Of a stretch of DNA of 11,091 bases, positions 1 through 8,614 are shown piece by piece. The stretch is from the NCBI GenBank assembly GCA_958430865.1, contig CAUDNR010000666.1, positions 1-11,091 of the forward strand. Direction: 5' to 3'. Below the pieces are notes generated by a model. The model was not told the DNA's origin, made no database searches, and saw only the letters and a list, made by a program, of their open reading frames with translations. This DNA comes from Entrophospora sp. SA101. Its lineage: Eukaryota; Glomeromycota; Glomeromycetes; Entrophosporales; Entrophosporaceae. The position numbers and the translations under genes were made by a program. The number at the start of each line of letters is the position of its first letter. Position 1 is the first letter of the stretch.

Positions 1-231
1 TAAATGTGTCACGTTTCTAATGTAAATATTTATGTACCACCCCGATGTTACACATGACTTCGGAGTAATTTGTTACAATAATCTATAAACTATATTTTAA
101 CTTCTCTTGAATGTTACACAGTCCCGTCTATGTTTTTTAATATTACCCACAAACATAATTCAATTCTATTTGTCTTTTTTCTAATATTTCATTTTATTAA
201 TAGTAATTTTTTTTAATCTATAGTTTTATAG

Positions 232-276
232 AGATTGGCTCCTGAAGTTGTTGGTCAAACAAAATATTCAGAACTA
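232..276 (+). pseudogene. possible relic of a kinase exon (APE motif)
   Basis: Fifteen codons after an acceptor-like TATAG read RLAPEVVGQTKYSEL and end at a TAG. This resembles the end of the activation segment in TKL/tyrosine-kinase-like proteins, where an APE motif is followed by a G.KYS.-type stretch. Nothing before or after it in any frame continues the domain (no DFG, no D.YSFG), so at best it is an exon scrap. It is short enough to be chance, although the APE spacing and the splice-like left border argue for a relic. It is unrelated in frame or position to the kinase gene at the right end. Confidence 0.25.
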
Positions 277-750
277 TAGTAAGAAGATTATTATTTTTTA
301 TTTTTTTTTTGTATAAATAAAAGAGAACCACAAAAAAATGATTATAACTACAACAATAATAATAATTGTGATAACAATGATGAATATGATAATTATGACA
401 TTGTGTATGAAAGTAAGAGAATAATAATATGATTTTAAATATTTGTGAAATATATTTGAAAGTTACATAACATTAATTTTATATATATTATTAATGAAGA
501 CAATCATACCAATAATAGAAACCAAAAAGTCCCGCTCCGCGTAACCACCACTGCCAATAATAATGAGTCATGCCTGCGTAACTACCATGCCTAGGAATAA
601 TATTATTATTATCTTTTTGTTATGGCAACAATGAAATTTGGGAATTTTAATTATTTAATTATCAATAGATGATCAACCAGTTAGAAATCATTTAAAAAAT
701 GATGACATGAGGTATATATTCATAATATTTAAAATTGTTACAAGTTAATG

Positions 751-829
751 TAAATAATAATAATTAATGATAATAATAATTAATAATAACAACTAATAAC
801 AATAATAACTAATAATAATAATAGTAATT
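751..829. repeat. AAT/AAC-type simple sequence repeat
   Basis: This is a near-continuous run of TAATAA, AATAAT and AACAAT triplets with scattered substitutions. It is a decayed trinucleotide microsatellite. The Asn-rich frame running to about 1150 immediately downstream is a by-product of similar composition. Confidence 0.8.
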
Positions 830-2204
830 GATCATTTAATATTCAATCATCAACAAGCAAACTCTCTCACATATTATATACAAAATGCAATTAAATAATA
901 ATAATGGTGAAGATAATAGTAATGAAAATAATAGCATTAACAGAGTAATGGATGATTTTATGACCATGTTAATGGTCACTACAACCCAAAATATGCTAAC
1001 AATATTATTGAATATCACTAACACTAATGCTAGATCTACATCTACATCTACTAATACTAATGATCACACTAGTCTGCCTATTGCAGCATGCTTAGAATCT
1101 GCAAACAACATCAAAGTTTCTCAAATAATAGTAATAGTAAGAAAATTTTAATTTATTATTTGGAAATTCATTTCTACAAATTATTTATTTTATGAATAAA
1201 ATTTATAGGGAAAATTTATGTGAAAAAAAAGAAAGATCAAAAAATAAGTGTAAGAAATTAAATTATTCATTTTTAAAATATTGTTAGTGACTTCATTAAT
1301 ATTGCATATTTTTTTTGTTGAAGGCTTTTTTTGAGAAATTAAGGATATTTTATTCCAATTATTTAATTACAAAAAATTATATAAATGTATTCATGAATGC
1401 AACTGTTTTTTTTTGTGCATACATTTGTGTTTGCATATATTATTATTAATAAAATAAAATTACAATTAAAATAAGACATGTTGCTCAGTAAATTCAAAAT
1501 ACAAAATTCAAATTTGTACCCAATCCCATACTAATCATATCCCAATTCACATTCCAATTTCATTAATATTAATATACAAATTCATATACAATTCCGTACT
1601 AATTCTGTAATGATTTTCCGTGAATATTCTGGTTTTTCATGTCATATTCCGTGCATATTCTGCGCATATTCATAACATATTCCCAACATATTTCCTTGAT
1701 TTTATGTATGGAAAAGTGCTCTTTTATGGCAAAATCCCATACCTTTTCTGGATAGCAATTATAATGGAATTACCTGTACATTTTCCATGCTTTTTCCATA
1801 CATTTTCCATGCATAATTTTTTATAGTAACAAAGGCAATATATTAAATAAATAAAAACACAAATTTTTCTTTCGGGAGAGCATGATAACTCTATGAATTT
1901 ATGATTATGTGGATCAGAATGAATTGGCTATTACTAACTAATTAGTTTTATTAGTGAATAATTTTGGTTTAGTGATTTAAGAAAAATGATTTATTTAGTC
2001 GAAACTAATTTATTAACTTATTCCTAAGTTAATTTTTATTATAAAACTTCTTACAAAGTTATTTTACAAGTATGTTGAATTTAAGCTTCTTATATACAAT
2101 TAAATTAATTAGTAACAACAAAACAAAACAATTCACACACATCTGCATAACTAATAAACCCTTTAATATCGTTGATAAACTCACTGACACTTTAATACAT
2201 GATG
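830..2204. other. AT-rich stretch, no supported gene
   Basis: The only ATG-started frame of any length (885-1151, plus) is rich in Asn, Thr and Ser from repeated AAT/ACT triplets and matches no domain I know. Its central part has a few better-mixed residues, so a decayed low-complexity gene cannot be excluded. Between 1500 and 1815 the DNA consists of degenerate CATATTCC/CATTTTCC-type words; the clearest part is listed as an 11-bp-period repeat. At 1936-1947 there is a perfect 12-bp palindrome (AACTAATTAGTT). I see nothing functional in 1820-2200. Confidence 0.55.
1643..1697. repeat. 11-bp-period tandem repeat (CATATTC core)
   Basis: The word CATATTC, or CATATTTC in the last copy, starts at 1643, 1654, 1665, 1676 and 1687, exactly 11 bp apart, with variable filler between. 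Related but less regular words extend on both sides (about 1510-1642, and CATTTTCCATGC at 1779-1790 and 1801-1812). This looks like the surviving core of a larger decayed minisatellite. An 11-bp arm TGTATGGAAAA (1705-1715) is inverted at 1792-1802. Confidence 0.7.
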
Positions 2205-2390
2205 TAGAAATGAACTGTTGGTAAAGTAAACTATTGGTAAAGTAAACTATCGGTGAAATGAACTGTCGGCAAAATGAACTGTTGGTAAAATGATTGTTGG
2301 TAAAATGAACTGTTGGTAAAATGAACTGTCAATAAAATGAATTGTTGGTAAAATGAACATTCAGTAAAGTGATTGTCGGTAAAGTGAATT
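2205..2390. repeat. 16-bp minisatellite, about 12 units
   Basis: Consensus unit GTAAAATGAACTGTTG. Units begin at 2205, 2221, 2237, 2253, 2269, 2285, 2300, 2316, 2332, 2348, 2364 and 2379. Two units are 15 bp (2285 and 2364), the last is partial, and the rest are 16 bp. Units differ mostly by single transitions (GAACTG/AAACTA, TTG/TCG). Because 16 is not a multiple of 3, the minus-strand frame running through it reads a rotating F/T/Y/Q pattern with no protein meaning. There is no spacer diversity, so it is not CRISPR-like. Confidence 0.95.
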
Positions 2391-2523
2391 CCTCCCATAT
2401 AACATGATATAAAAAAAAATAATGGTATCGAAATACATGAAATAGGCTTCTGGAACACCTTGTGGCTATAAACCGGATAAATTGTCTCAGAAAAATCCAG
2501 CTTTTGTCCCAGAAACAGTAAGT
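2391..2523. other. short unassigned spacer
   Basis: This lies between the minisatellite and the transposase relic. On the minus strand some frames stay open, but nothing aligns convincingly with the C-terminus of the neighbouring transposase. It may be further decayed element sequence. Confidence 0.4.
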
Positions 2524-2890
2524 TTATACAAAACTAGCAAATCTTCTAATTGTCATTACACCTATCGAACTTAGAGCTTCTGTATTCAGTAAACCCTTCC
2601 ATGTATAGTCACACTTCTCTCAAACATATTTTTTTGCTTTACCCTTTCAATAAAGTTTAATTCACAATGAAATTTGGGGTAAAAAATGTATAAGTGCCAT
2701 GCTTCTAAAATAGCTTCCTTCAATGCACACTTTTGATTTTTAAAATCAGGTTGCATCAAAAGGATCCTTCTAGAACAACAATCTACCTTATTTTCACCCA
2801 TAACTTTAACTTTAACTTTACATAATTTACAGTCTGCTAATAAATCGCCTCTCTTTTTATTGATACAACGAAAATTAGCAGCGATCGTTT
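2524..2890 (-). pseudogene. broken DDE transposase fragment
   Basis: This is a C-terminal piece of a fungal DDE-superfamily transposase, the type often annotated as DDE superfamily endonuclease. On the minus strand, 2801-2586 shows CCSRRILLMQPDFKNQK followed by FYPKFHCELNFIE, the block that normally carries the last catalytic acidic residue. After NFIE the frame is lost: a second frame continues with GKAKKYV, an in-frame TGA, then EKCDYTWKGLL and SSIGVMTIRRFA, before another stop near 2524. So a small deletion (around 2635-2640), a TGA where the family usually has Arg (a CGA-to-TGA change would do this), and loss of the N-terminal two thirds all inactivate it. The open frame begins after a stop near 2892, with no start or catalytic Asp region. 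Family assignment rests on recalled motif similarity. Confidence 0.75.
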
Positions 2891-2892
2891 AC

Positions 2893-3069
2893 TTTTATGG
2901 AAAGGATTTTAATTTGTTTAAAAGTTTATAGACGACGCGCACCATATCAATAAGATAAAATCTATATGTATAGTTTTTTCATTATTTCTCCTCCAAAATT
3001 CGTCTATTTGCAAAAAAAATAAATTGTTTCGATTGAAACTGTATATAGAGTACTGATACAGAGAGAATA
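2893..3069. other. AT-rich spacer
   Basis: No coding signal is seen. It contains a short GC-rich spot, GACGCGCACC, near 2933. A similar TCGCGCACCCC spot lies near 3595, which may be coincidence. Confidence 0.4.
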
Positions 3070-3348
3070 CGTTAATTTTGGGTCTGGTACGTTTCCCCGA
3101 CAGGACGTTTCCCTGACAAATACATTTCCCCGACAGGAAATTTCTCCGACAAGATTTTGTTAACTATATTTAATATTAATTGGCTAATGAATGGCCTAAA
3201 CGACTTAAACAGCTTAGTCGCCTAATGAATGGGTTAATAGACTTAAATGGTTTGATAAACTTAGCCGGCTATGAAATGACAGGGAAACAAATAAATATTG
3301 TAATACAAAATGTATTTGTCGGGGAAACGTCTAGGTACCGTTAATTTT
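3070..3348. mobile_element. probable non-autonomous fold-back element (MITE-like)
   Basis: A body of about 259 bp (3080-3338) is bounded by a 10-bp direct repeat CGTTAATTTT at 3070-3079 and 3339-3348, a candidate target-site duplication. Both ends carry ACGTTTCCCCGACA in inverted orientation (left 3089-3102, right 3317-3330). A longer inverted pair lies at 3105-3127 and 3308-3330 (23 bp, one mismatch). The left arm is itself four imperfect 16-17 bp repeats (3089, 3105, 3122, 3139). The middle (3181-3280) repeats a CTAATGAATGG...GACTTAAA unit twice. There is no ORF. A duplication of 9-11 bp would suit a Mutator-like mobiliser, but the outermost 8 bp of the termini match poorly, so the class is uncertain. 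Confidence 0.6.
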
Positions 3349-4048
3349 CTGTTTTGTAATCGAACAAAAAAAAAGTATTGCAATAAAGGAAATTTTCGAA
3401 TGAATATTTTACAATACTGAATTTTTTAAAATGTAAATAACTCTAGAGTTTTTAAAATACTACCTATTTACTATCTTTTCACACACATCTGATACCTATA
3501 TTGTTGAATTGGGGAGAAATAACAATTTGAAAACTGCACATTTTATTATCGGAAATTCTATATGAAATTAATTAGATTGGTTTTCTTAGAATGTCGCGCA
3601 CCCCAATAAAACAGCATCGAATGAAAACTTGAAACTTATTTTATTGACTTGGATTTTTTTCATTTTCATTTAATTATTTTATTTAAACCAATTTTTAATT
3701 TTTATAATCAACTAATTGTTTTATTATTTATCAAATAAAATTATTTTTTTGTCTGAATTTAGAAAAATCTCCTTTCCATATTAATGTTAATATTAATCTT
3801 TATATATGACCGCTCTCCCAATTAATGTGATGGGCGTAAAAACCTTTTTTTAAGTTATTAACTTAAAAACCATATAACAATTTTAATAGAAATATTCTTG
3901 CAAGAATTGAAATTTGTAACAAAATTGGATCATAATATAATGATGATGATGACAATGATGATAAATACATATTAAAAATATATAATGTTTTCATTTGATG
4001 AGAAACATTTGTTTAAGAAATTTTTTCTTGTAAGTGTACATTTTATAA
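3349..4048. other. AT-rich region downstream of the nucleoporin gene
   Basis: I checked the minus strand for a continuation of the truncated nucleoporin and found only stop-rich frames with no resemblance to its missing C-terminus. A perfect 11-bp inverted repeat with a 1-nt centre lies at 3847-3869 (TTTTTAAGTTA and its complement), about 180 bp past the stop codon. This could be part of the 3' UTR or chance in AT-rich DNA. No other feature is seen. Confidence 0.5.
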
Positions 4049-6016
4049 TTAGACATAAACTCGCGTCAACTCTGATTTTCTTTCTTTTAAATCATAAGGT
4101 ATAATAAAGTCATTTAATAAAGTTTTTGCATCTAAAAGATGTTGATTAAGTAGTGATATTGATTCAGTTTTAGTTGGTTTTCTAAAGGAGGTTGCATTAT
4201 TACTGTACTCTTCCTCTGAGATTTTTTCTATATCTTGTAGAATGTCAAATTGAATTTGTGCAATCTTGAACTCTGCACGATATTTTTGTAATAGAACAAT
4301 TACACTTCTTTCATTTTCATTTGATTCTTTTGCACTTTCTATGTGCCCAACAGCATGACTTAAATAACGTAATCGATCTTTCAAAAGTAGATCATCCCCT
4401 GATTTCTGTGCCAAATACTCGTTAATTTCAGCTGCCCTAATATATTGTTGATGCACTACACAAAAATCACAATACAATTCTAATTTTCTTCTTGAAATAG
4501 AAGATGAGATACCATCACCTGTTGAATTTAAATAATCTTCGAGGAATGGAGCAGGAGGAATGAAAAGTTGTTGTATAGAATCAGCTCTTAAAAATTCATC
4601 GTAGACAGCAAAAAGAAATGCTTGATCATTTAATGATGTGCCAAGATTTAAAGCCTTTTGGAGAACTGGATTATATTTTTGTGGATTATGCGTCATTGTG
4701 TCAGAAAAAACACCTGCATCTCTTAATGTTTTTATGATGAGATCAAGAATTGAAGCTCTTTTTTCAGGTGCGGATTCAAAACTTTGCGATGCCTTCAATA
4801 AAAGTTCTATTGCACCTTCATAATAACCTAAATTTTTATATTCTTGACATAAATTATTTAAAGTTCCGTATGTCAAAATATTGATACAATCACAAAACAA
4901 CTTTAGCGAAATTCCTAGTGCTTCGTCAGTGCTGTGTTCATCCTCATTCTTTTTTTTTTTTGCTTTTTGAAGAGCTTCATAGCCTTGATACATTTTTGCC
5001 TCAGAAACATTACAAAAGGCCGGGCATCTAGTTTCTAAATTCCTACTGAGGTTTTCTATATGTGGACTGTTCTCATTTTTAATTATTACTAATACCAAAT
5101 CATGCCAACTACTTCTTACTTGTTGAACAGTTACCAAGTCTTCATAAGTGGATTGGAGTAATAGTTGTTGAAGATTTTTTGAAACACTAGAAATTATCCC
5201 AGGTAAATTATATTCAATCATTAATAAGATGAATGAAATTGCATCAGCCATATTAACAAGAAAGTCATATAGGATGGTTATTGAATTGTTTTGGATGGTT
5301 GAGGAATCTAAATGTATTTGAGATGGTGGCTTTTTGTAATAAGGATGGCTGTCAAAGAATGTTTTTAAATGTTTTAATTTTTTTTCCACATCAACAAGTA
5401 TTTCTGATGGTATGTTTACATGTACTTTATTAACATTTCCAAGAACACGAATGGATCTAATAATTTTTTGATGCCAAATAGGCCTTAAAATTCTTGATAG
5501 ACAAAATGCCAAACCTTCATATAATTGATTAAAGCCTAATTTAAAATGTTGAAAAAAAAGATGACTTTGATCATTTCCTATCAAAAGGCACATTGCAGTA
5601 GTTTGTTCAGGACCATAATTTGTAAGGAAATCATTTAAAAGATTTTGTTGATTTTTTAATAATATTTCTTTCAAGTAATCAACAGGTCTTTTCTTAGCCC
5701 AAATATAAATTCCTGATGATGTATATATAAGAAATCTTCTTTGAGGCAAAACAAATTGGCTAATTAATTCACTAGAGTATTCATCAAATTTTTTTGGATT
5801 ATATAAAGGATTATAAATTTCTTGCATAGTCCAAACATTTTTGAAGGCAACAGAAAAATAATACTCTGAAAAAATATGATCCTTGTTTTGAATAAATTTT
5901 AGAAACATGGAGCCATGATTCGGTGAAGTATAGGTTAATTTATAGGATGAATTGTCTTTGCCTACAGCAAAAAATATTCCATGATAATAATTGAAAAGTT
6001 GAAAAGAATTACGACG

Positions 6017-6048
<32 letters not shown>

Positions 6049-7129
6049 GAAGTTGTTGTGGCAAATGATGTACTTCTAATATATGTAAACCATTAGGTTC
6101 TTTAAATTTTAAGGTGGAAGGAGATTCATAATATAGCCACCAATTAAAACTTCTATTGTCAAGATAACAAGTAAAATAGCCACGATGACCAGTGCTTGTT
6201 ACAGCCAATAACCAGAAATAAGGAGAGTCTGTATTGTATATTGAATGTATTGAAACAAGTGTTCCTTTTAGTAATGAATTATGCTCCTGTAATGAATAAG
6301 TACCTACAGATTTTAAGGAGCTATCATCTTTTGACATATAATAAGCTGCAATATAATCATCAGCCATAGCATAGACCATATTACGCGTATCATCAACTAC
6401 ACAAGATTTAAAATTAGAGTAACCACCTTTTATAAATCTTAGGGTTGAATTGATAATATTGAGAGAATGAACTTCCAGTCTGCAAGGCTCATTAAACCAA
6501 CGCTCATCATCATATATCAACTCACAAAGTTCACCATCATCTATTAAAAATATTCTACCATTATCAGTACCAACTATTGAACCAATTGTTTTTTTACTAT
6601 AATTCTCTGTTTTATAATTTGGTGAAGACATATCATGAAAGGTGATCCCTTGACTTTCTGAAATAGTCAAACCAAACACATGCAATGATTTGTCAGTAGC
6701 TATAACTAAAACATATTGAGCATTATCAATCCAACGATCTAGTCTAGGCTTAACAAGACCTACACTTTTTATAAATTTGCCTTGGTCCGGACTAAAATCT
6801 ATATGACCTATAGCTGATGCATCATTGCCCTTTTCATATTCCCAAATAAATAAGTTATTCTCAATTACAAAATAAACAAAGTAGGTATAAGGAAAACAAC
6901 CTAAGAAACAATGTATCTTGTCGCTGTGTATAGCATTCCAATCAATAATAGTTTGTAAAGATTGTGGTAAAGGTATATGTTTTTCTTGCATGAAAGGAAA
7001 CAAGTCTTCCTGACTAACATCTTTGTAACGATCTTGTGCATTACGATCGGTGGTTTGTCTGAACAAAGTTCCCAAGTATCTATTATCGATGTTAATTATT
7101 GGATTAATTTGTTCCTTGGGTGACGACAT
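4049..7129 (-). CDS. NUP155: Nup155/Nup170-type nucleoporin, C-terminally short
   Basis: This encodes an inner-ring scaffold protein of the nuclear pore complex, 1026 aa from the ATG at 7129. The open frame runs six bases further to a TTG, but the ATG is the natural start. Residues ~50-480 match the N-terminal beta-propeller of Nup155/Nup170: FIWEYEKG, VGLVKPRL followed by VLVIATD (~120-145), DNGRIFLIDDGELCELIYD (~190-210), DDTRNMVYA (~250) and the closing KRPVDYLKEIL (~475-485). Residues ~480-1026 match its alpha-solenoid, including NLCQEYKNLGYYEGAIEL, PFLEDYL, LKDRLRYLSHAV and AQIQFDIL. The reading stops at ELTRVYV, where vertebrate Nup155 goes on for roughly another 250-300 residues (family members are about 1390-1500 aa). 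Those residues are not found downstream. A pure (CAA)11 glutamine run sits in the propeller. The absence of introns in 3 kb is unusual for this genome type. It may be a shortened or divergent paralogue. Confidence 0.92.
6017..6058 (-). repeat. CAA repeat encoding polyglutamine in the nucleoporin
   Basis: Eleven uninterrupted CAA codons (6017-6049) are preceded by CAA CAA CTT (6050-6058), giving QQL plus eleven Gln at about residues 358-371. It falls inside the predicted beta-propeller, most likely in a surface loop, since homologous strands resume on both sides. The pure codon repeat implies recent slippage and probable length polymorphism. Confidence 0.9.
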
Positions 7130-7311
7130 TTCCAAAAATATGTATATTAAATATTATCTATTTATGTATAAAGTAGTGGTAGTTTTAAAAAGAAAAAAAT
7201 TTTTCGCGTTGTCGCATTTTTTTTTGCCACCAATATTAAAAGTTAAAAAAAATTTTTTTTTACAAAGCTGATATAATAAATAGAATTAGTTTCTGTTTGT
7301 TTATTTATTTG
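7130..7311. promoter_or_regulatory. 5' flank of the nucleoporin gene
   Basis: This AT-rich leader region contains A and T runs around a CG-containing core (CGCGTTGTCGCA at 7205-7216) on the plus strand. No motif can be assigned with confidence. A 3'-splice-like TATATCAG on the minus strand at 7268-7275 lies 58 nt from the GTAAGA in the small upstream ORF, so a 5'-UTR intron is possible. Confidence 0.3.
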
Positions 7312-7392
7312 TTAAATGATCTTACTTTTCCCAATTAAGATCATATGGTTAACTCCTAAAGCATCAAATTCACTATGTGTTGGAGTGTCCAT
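7312..7392 (-). CDS. 26-codon ORF upstream of the nucleoporin (uORF or leader exon)
   Basis: An ATG at 7392 opens a 26-aa frame whose residues look protein-like rather than AT-driven (MDTPTHSEFDALGVNHMILI...). It stops at 7312, 183 bp from the nucleoporin ATG and on the same strand. Near its end a GTAAGA (7325-7320) could be a splice donor, with an acceptor TATATCAG ending at 7268 (58-nt intron). The downstream sequence then hits a stop quickly, so it does not join the nucleoporin frame. It could be an upstream ORF controlling nucleoporin translation, a first exon of a lost gene, or chance. I recognise no homologue. A 9-bp stem-loop (7316-7344, ATGATCTTA and its complement) overlaps the 3' end. 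Confidence 0.25.
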   Translation of the reverse strand: MDTPTHSEFDALGVNHMILIGKSKII

Positions 7393-7645
7393 CTTTTGTA
7401 GAATTTAGAAAATATACTTCTTTTCTTTCTTTGTAAAAAAATCTCATCCCTTAACATTTTAATTTTAATTTACTGAAATTATTAATCAAATCATTGTTTA
7501 AGTCAATAATACAATTTCTTTGCAAATTGTGTAAAGGTTCTCACTAACTGTTTCAATATGTATATTTACTTATTAGGTTTGATACCAACCAAACTTTAAT
7601 TTTAAATTGTTTATTATTTCTATTATATTAACAAAGATTAAGTTT
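7393..7645. other. AT-rich spacer, nothing recognised
   Basis: There is no long frame, repeat or RNA-like structure in this stretch between the small upstream ORF and the end of the unknown minus-strand gene. Confidence 0.4.
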
Positions 7646-7684
7646 TTAATTGGCATGAGAAAGTAAATTATTTACATCGATTAT

Positions 7685-8149
7685 AATAAATTTATTGGAA
7701 GATTCAGTTTCTACAGGCCTTTTATTCTTAGTGGAGAAAGGGTAAAGGATGAGGTTAGCGTTTATTGTTTGACCTCCTCTATATTTAAAAGTTTTTGATT
7801 CTTATAGGTGAATTGCTTTTTAAGAAAATATAATACTATTTAGATATATATATATATATATGATATATTTTTGAAAAAGTTTGTATTATCAAAACTCTTT
7901 GGTAAATTAACTATATAAATAGAAGGTCGAATCCCACCATATATGTTAATTAACCTTGGAAATGGCCATTCAATCTCACCACAAATGATCTGTACAAGGT
8001 TTTCACCTTTTAAATAACTCTCCCAGGGCAATGAAAATAGCTGACTTTTTCGAGGCTACTGCAATAGTAGAAAATCTAGTGTTGTATGATTCCCTTGATA
8101 AAATAAAACAATTGTTGTCATCATCAGTAATTGCAACTTTAGCTATCCA
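7685..8149. repeat. 465-bp tandem duplication, left copy
   Basis: This matches 8150-8614 base for base with an offset of 465. I saw only two differences: G at 7965 versus T at 8430, and T at 7986 versus G at 8451. Even the (AT)9-type run at 7844-7861 is the same length in both copies. The copies abut directly, and the breakpoints show no shared bases (7684 is T versus A at 8149; 8150 is A versus T at 8615), so the join looks blunt. Confidence 0.97.
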
Positions 8150-8614
8150 AATAAATTTATTGGAAGATTCAGTTTCTACAGGCCTTTTATTCTTAGTGGA
8201 GAAAGGGTAAAGGATGAGGTTAGCGTTTATTGTTTGACCTCCTCTATATTTAAAAGTTTTTGATTCTTATAGGTGAATTGCTTTTTAAGAAAATATAATA
8301 CTATTTAGATATATATATATATATATGATATATTTTTGAAAAAGTTTGTATTATCAAAACTCTTTGGTAAATTAACTATATAAATAGAAGGTCGAATCCC
8401 ACCATATATGTTAATTAACCTTGGAAATGTCCATTCAATCTCACCACAAAGGATCTGTACAAGGTTTTCACCTTTTAAATAACTCTCCCAGGGCAATGAA
8501 AATAGCTGACTTTTTCGAGGCTACTGCAATAGTAGAAAATCTAGTGTTGTATGATTCCCTTGATAAAATAAAACAATTGTTGTCATCATCAGTAATTGCA
8601 ACTTTAGCTATCCA
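8150..8614. repeat. 465-bp tandem duplication, right copy
   Basis: This is the second copy, head-to-tail with 7685-8149. At its right end the sequence continues into the full upstream exon of the unknown minus-strand gene; at its left end it runs into the previous copy. On the plus strand the junction turns the antisense ATG frame at 8031 into a 59-codon frame ending at 8210, which is a by-product of the join. Confidence 0.97.

Larger units (their letters stand above)
1..884. other. AT-rich gene-poor stretch
   Basis: No convincing gene is seen here. The stretch holds homopolymer T and A runs, Asn-codon-like AAT/AAC triplets (about 335-430) that read as a short D/N/Y-rich peptide before a stop, and a small GC-richer patch at 530-595 containing two imperfect copies of a GCGTAAC-type motif. 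A 10-bp direct repeat (ATGTTACACA) lies at 45-54 and 111-120; chance is a sufficient explanation. A possible kinase-like relic at 232-276 is listed separately. Confidence 0.6.

Noticed and set aside
885..1151. 88-codon plus-strand frame rich in Asn/Thr/Ser
   Set aside because: Composition follows the surrounding AAT/ACT triplet repeats and no domain or splice context supports it. It is kept only as a remark in the region entry.
1620..1826. 68-codon plus-strand frame rich in Phe, His, Ile
   Set aside because: It is the translation of the CATATTC/TTTTCCAT repeat words and has no protein features.
2205..2390. CRISPR-like array
   Set aside because: Units abut with no unique spacers, and the genome is eukaryotic.
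2231..2458. 75-codon minus-strand frame with F-T-Y-Q pattern
   Set aside because: It is an artefact of reading the 16-bp minisatellite.
2933..3604. GACGCGCACC (about 2933) and TCGCGCACCCC (about 3594) as ends of a larger element
   Set aside because: The match is only about 8 bp, in the same orientation, with no extended similarity.
3847..3869. 11-bp hairpin as a transcription terminator
   Set aside because: Hairpin terminators are bacterial. In AT-rich fungal DNA such palindromes are expected by chance, so it is only mentioned in the region entry.
7130..7135. Extending the nucleoporin to the TTG two codons upstream
   Set aside because: A eukaryotic gene would use the ATG at 7129; the extra two residues have no support.
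7840..8031. Minus-strand frame starting at TTG (PWESYLKGENLVQ...)
   Set aside because: Not listed as its own gene: the start is not ATG and the tail is an (AT)n translation. The middle may be part of the unknown spliced gene and is discussed there.
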